Under the pieces are notes generated by a model. It ran no database searches and had not been told where the DNA came from. It saw only the letters and a list, made by a program, of their open reading frames with translations. Source: an uncultured Flavobacteriales bacterium (GTDB lineage: Bacteria; Bacteroidota; Bacteroidia; Flavobacteriales_G; Salibacteraceae). Taken from it: a stretch of 64,000 nucleotides of DNA. Positions within the stretch are counted from its first letter, which is position 1, and every line of letters starts with the position of its first letter. Positions 61,016 through 64,000 of this stretch are shown here, piece after piece. Location: NCBI GenBank assembly GCA_905479105.1, contig CAJQLE010000002.1:310001-374000 (forward strand), given 5' to 3'. The translations under genes were made by a program, and so were the position numbers.

Positions 61016-62407
61016 CTAGAAATACTTCATCAAAAATCGCATGATTTTTTGCTTTGAATTGGTGTATGGAGGAGCCAAAAACTCAATACTGCTGAATATT
61101 CTTTGATCCAAAATTGCCCGTTGATTAGAAAATTCTAAGAAACCAAAGTGACCCCTAGACTTGCCAATCCCACTATTATTAACGCCTCCAAACGGCAGAT
61201 TAGAGTTGCCAATATGTAATGCGGAAATATTGATACCTACTCCACCTGAAGCGGTATTCTTTAAAAAGTAATCAATATTTTTTCTGCTTTTTGAATATAC
61301 ATATAGCGCTAAAGGCTTTTCTTTAGATTCAATGAAATCAATGACTTCTTCTTTTTTGCGGTAGGTAATAAGTGGAAGAATAGGTCCAAATATTTCGTTT
61401 TGCATCATCTGCCCGTCCATAGAAACCTGATCGATCAAAGTTGGGCTTATTACTTTTTCGTCTTGCTTCGTGACACCACCATACAGAATGACAGCTCCAT
61501 TAGTGACGGCTTCGTCTAAATAATTCGACAACCGATTAAAGTGCTTTTCATTTATAATGTGAGCATAGCTCTGCGAATCTTCTGGATGCTTGCCGTAATT
61601 TTTCTCAATCTGATCAGACATTTTTCTCACAAAAGCTTCTTTTTGCGACTCATGAATAAGAATGTAGTCTGGTGCGATACACGTTTGTCCGGCATTGATA
61701 AACTTGGCCCATACAATTCTTGGAACTACAGCATCTAAATTGGCAGTTTCGTCAATTATGGTAGGAGACTTCCCTCCCAATTCCAAAGTAACACTGCTTA
61801 AGTTTTTGGCTGCGGCCGTCATCACCACTTTACCAATCTCAGGGGCGCCAGTAAAGAAAATATGATCAAAGTTGAATTGGAGAAGCTCAGTAGAAACATC
61901 TACATCACCCTCAACCATAACCGCTTCATCTGCTTCAAAGCAATCAGCAATTATGCGATTCACAACTACCGAAGTATGTGGAGTATATTCTGACGGCTTC
62001 AAAATGGCCGTGCATCCGGCAGCTATTGCTGAAACCAAAGGCGCGAGCAAAAGTTGAAACGGATAATTCCACGGTGATATTATCAATGAAGTTCCCTTGG
62101 CGTCATACTTAATCTTGGAAGTAGCACCGAGTAAGGTTATAGGAGTTGGAACATGATCATCTTTCATCCATTCCGAAAGATTTTTGACAGCAAATCGAAT
62201 CTCCAATAAAACAGGATAAATCTCCGTAAAATCGACTTCTGTAGCTGGTTTTTGAAAATCCTTCCACATCCCTTCGCAAATAGCATCGCGGTGTTGGAGA
62301 ATAGAACGTTCTAACCTTTTTAACTTTGCCTTGCGCTCCTTAGACGAACTGCCAGCAATTAGTCTTGTTTTCGATTGTTGACTTTTAAAAATCTGTTCTA
62401 AATCCAT
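61016..62407 (-). CDS. Aldehyde dehydrogenase, ALDH3-like
   Basis: The protein has 463 residues, the shorter class 3 size. Catalytic Glu is in VTLELGGKSPTI and catalytic Cys in AGQTCIAPDYILI; ISPWNYPFQLLLAPLVSAIAAG and FGPILPLITYR are also typical. The C-terminal PPYTNSKQKIMRFLMKYF is basic and hydrophobic, as in membrane-associated fatty aldehyde dehydrogenases. It oxidises medium- or long-chain aldehydes with NAD(P). The acyl-CoA synthetase at 31684 could use its product, but the genes are not linked. Confidence 0.92.
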   Translation of the reverse strand: MDLEQIFKSQQSKTRLIAGSSSKERKAKLKRLERSILQHRDAICEGMWKDFQKPATEVDFTEIYPVLLEIRFAVKNLSEWMKDDHVPTPITLLGATSKIKYDAKGTSLIISPWNYPFQLLLAPLVSAIAAGCTAILKPSEYTPHTSVVVNRIIADCFEADEAVMVEGDVDVSTELLQFNFDHIFFTGAPEIGKVVMTAAAKNLSSVTLELGGKSPTIIDETANLDAVVPRIVWAKFINAGQTCIAPDYILIHESQKEAFVRKMSDQIEKNYGKHPEDSQSYAHIINEKHFNRLSNYLDEAVTNGAVILYGGVTKQDEKVISPTLIDQVSMDGQMMQNEIFGPILPLITYRKKEEVIDFIESKEKPLALYVYSKSRKNIDYFLKNTASGGVGINISALHIGNSNLPFGGVNNSGIGKSRGHFGFLEFSNQRAILDQRIFSSIEFLAPPYTNSKQKIMRFLMKYF

Positions 62408-62598
62408 CTAGATGATTTGCTTTAAACTCATTTTAAGTTAGAATTAAATCTAACCTTGATCAATTGTTCTTGGTGCATAAAACTAACGACCTTTGCCGCA
62501 TTAAATCCAAATACAGAAGAAATTATTGCCAATGCTTATTCATTTTGATTTCATGTCCTGCTCAAATAGGCAAATTGTGGGTCACTAATTTTTTAATA

Positions 62599-62823
62599 AT
62601 GACAGATAATACTCAACCCAACAATCCTCTTCATGGAATCAAACTAGCTGCAATTGTTGAATACTTAGTTGAGGAATATGGGTGGGATGAATTAGGCTAT
62701 CAAATTAATATCCGATGTTTCAACGAAAACCCTTCTGTCAAATCAAGTCTTACTTTTTTAAGACGGACACCTTGGGCAAGAGAAAAAGTAGAACAACTCT
62801 ATCTTCGAACAATATCTCGATAA
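62599..62823 (+). CDS. VF530-family small protein
   Basis: The ATG at 62599 gives 74 residues. [27 protein letters not shown] and [30 protein letters not shown] are the family signature (VF530, DUF2132). The structure of the family is a small helical, probably DNA-binding fold; its role is unknown. A longer frame upstream (from 62464) shows no family similarity and is not adopted. The rluF-type gene follows 37 bp later. Confidence 0.88.
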   Translation: MTDNTQPNNPLHGIKLAAIVEYLVEEYGWDELGYQINIRCFNENPSVKSSLTFLRRTPWAREKVEQLYLRTISR

Positions 62824-62860
62824 AGTGTTGCTTCAAAAAAAAGAACCAGACTAGGATTTC

Positions 62861-63775
62861 ATGAGCACGAACAAAAAGCAAGGCACACGCATTAATAAAT
62901 ACTTGAGTGAAATAGGTTTTTGCTCAAGAAGAGAGGCTGATCGAATGATTGAGCTTGGAAGAGTGCGGCTTAACGGGCGAACGCCTTTAATTGGGGACAA
63001 AGTAGGGAGACGTGATAAAGTTTATATAGACGGCCATCTAATTTCGGAAAACACTGAAGATGACATTTACCTTGTCTTTAATAAGCCTACAGGAATAGTA
63101 ACTACAACTGACACGGCTGGAGAAAGAGACAACATCATTGACTACATTAATTATCCTAAGCGAATATTTCCGATTGGGCGACTAGACAGAGCAAGTGAAG
63201 GTTTGATCTTCCTGACCAATGATGGTGATATCGTCAATAAAATTCTTCGTGCACACAACAATCATGAAAAGGAATATGAAGTAAGCGTGGATAAACCCGT
63301 TACGGCAGATTTCATTCAAAAAATGGCCAACGGAGTTCCTATCATGGGAACTATGACACGCAAATGCAAGGTCGAGCAAACGAGTCCCTACAGCTTTCGA
63401 ATTGTATTGACGCAAGGCTTAAATCGTCAAATAAGGAGGATGTGTGGGCACTTTGAATACGAAGTTCAAAAACTTAAGAGAACGCGGATAATGAATATCA
63501 AATTGGATGTTCCGCCTGGTCAGTTTCGAGACTTCACAGAAACAGAGTTAAATGAGTTGAATACTTTGCTAGCTGAATCCTCGAAGACTCAAAAAACAAG
63601 TTCTCAAGGCTCTTCAGCAAAACCTAAACCAGCCTCCAAGACCAAGCCTCCGAGACCAAAGCAATCTGCGAATCACAAAACAAAACCTGCCGGTAAAAAT
63701 AAATCGAAGCCCAAACCAGGATCTAAAAGTCAGAAACCAAAAAGCAGAAATGCCAGCGGAAGAAAGAGAAGATAG
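62861..63775 (+). CDS. rluF: 23S rRNA pseudouridine synthase, RluF/RsuA family
   Basis: The protein has 304 residues. An S4 domain ([29 protein letters not shown]) is followed by the RsuA-type catalytic domain: [22 protein letters not shown] with the catalytic Asp, [12 protein letters not shown] and [13 protein letters not shown]. In E. coli RluF modifies U2604 of 23S rRNA. The last 60 residues are a very basic Lys/Ser/Pro tail ([27 protein letters not shown]), likely an extra RNA-binding tail. It is distinct from the RluD-type enzyme at 2834. Confidence 0.92.
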   Translation: MSTNKKQGTRINKYLSEIGFCSRREADRMIELGRVRLNGRTPLIGDKVGRRDKVYIDGHLISENTEDDIYLVFNKPTGIVTTTDTAGERDNIIDYINYPKRIFPIGRLDRASEGLIFLTNDGDIVNKILRAHNNHEKEYEVSVDKPVTADFIQKMANGVPIMGTMTRKCKVEQTSPYSFRIVLTQGLNRQIRRMCGHFEYEVQKLKRTRIMNIKLDVPPGQFRDFTETELNELNTLLAESSKTQKTSSQGSSAKPKPASKTKPPRPKQSANHKTKPAGKNKSKPKPGSKSQKPKSRNASGRKRR

Positions 63776-63781
63776 ATTATC

Positions 63782-64000
63782 CTAAAAAACAGCATTAAAT
63801 CCTTCTGGGTTGCCCGGAGTTTTGTCAGCAAAAAATGCTTCAAACACCTTTTTATCCTCTTCCCAATCTCCAGTTGGATAGAATGGCGCGTGCGTGGTAA
63901 ACTCCTTTTTAGCATAATCTATTCCGTGCATCACAATCGGCAAACCTGCATCAATGGCCACATAATAAAAACCCGTTTTCCATTTCTCAACACGCTTGCG
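63782..64000 (-). CDS. 1-acyl-sn-glycerol-3-phosphate acyltransferase family, C-terminal part (5' end outside window)
   Basis: On the minus strand a frame open to the window edge reads KRVEKWKTGFYYVAIDAGLP, IVMHGIDYAKKEF and FYPTGDWEEDKK, ending GFNAVF at stop 63784-63782. WKTGFYYVA followed by PIV and PTGD is typical of the C-terminal half of Bacteroidota PlsC-like acyltransferases. The catalytic HxxxxD motif would lie in the missing part. The gene converges with the rluF-type gene, with a 6-bp gap. Confidence 0.75.
   Translation of the reverse strand, partial: RKRVEKWKTGFYYVAIDAGLPIVMHGIDYAKKEFTTHAPFYPTGDWEEDKKVFEAFFADKTPGNPEGFNAVF

Noticed and set aside
62464-62598. A 45-codon upstream extension of the VF530-family gene
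   Set aside because: No family similarity, and a good ATG sits just before the conserved domain.

Overview
The window is chromosomal DNA from a member of the Bacteroidota (AT-rich, free-living type). The evidence is several secreted proteins with type IX secretion (T9SS) C-terminal sorting domains (618-2828, 6812-9103, 23275-25848), a PorP/SprF-family remnant, a Bacteroidota putative porin, promoters of the TTG-N19/20-TAnnTTTG type, and near absence of Shine-Dalgarno sites although the 16S rRNA keeps a normal CCTCC tail. The order cannot be fixed by reading alone; Flavobacteriales-like or Cytophagales-like lineages both fit.

Layout. 1-3883: PASTA protein, a T9SS cargo protein and rluD in one tight operon. 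3880-9103: a decayed porP/sprF-like gene, a flavoprotein of the dihydrolipoamide dehydrogenase family that lacks the redox disulfide, then a minus-strand pair (subtilase, MauG/CcpA-like di-haem peroxidase). 9160-17319: an AddA-like UvrD helicase without nuclease domain, SRPBCC protein, GNAT acetyltransferase, dnaB, a secreted Bacteroidota protein and an outer-membrane barrel. 17341-22384: one complete minus-strand rRNA operon (16S, tRNA-Ile, tRNA-Ala, 23S, 5S) with a clear promoter and terminator. 22467-34060: SDR enzyme, PKD/T9SS protein, purL, a membrane protein, amidohydrolase lipoprotein, CAP-domain protein, acyl-CoA synthetase and a small barrel. 34044-37524: a polyphosphate operon (ppk, ppx) ending in a response-regulator domain with a C-terminal membrane anchor. 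37747-53877: lhgO, UMF1 transporter, OmpA protein, hemE, aconitase, ribosomal proteins S6-S18-L9, dnaX, M16 peptidase and monomeric isocitrate dehydrogenase.

53940-60235 is different in character: accessory genes, gene fragments and unusual inverted repeats. Two segments here obey the internal logic of integron gene cassettes. The first (54102-55146) carries a di-haem c-type lipoprotein gene; its left end TTAGGC is the complement of the R''-like box GCCTAA in the roughly 130-bp attC-like hairpin at its right end. The second (55147-about 55535) begins TTGGCG and contains the matching box CGCCAA at the expected distance. No integrase gene is present in the window. The same region holds fragments of an inward-rectifier K+ channel, a class V aminotransferase and a methyltransferase. 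60236-64000 returns to ordinary genes: YdcF-like protein, aldehyde dehydrogenase, VF530-family protein, RluF-type pseudouridine synthase, and the end of an acyltransferase gene.

Most promising for follow-up: the integrase-less cassette pair, the membrane-tethered receiver domain in the polyphosphate operon, the disulfide-less Lpd homologue, the nuclease-less AddA homologue, and several clearly readable pseudogenes.
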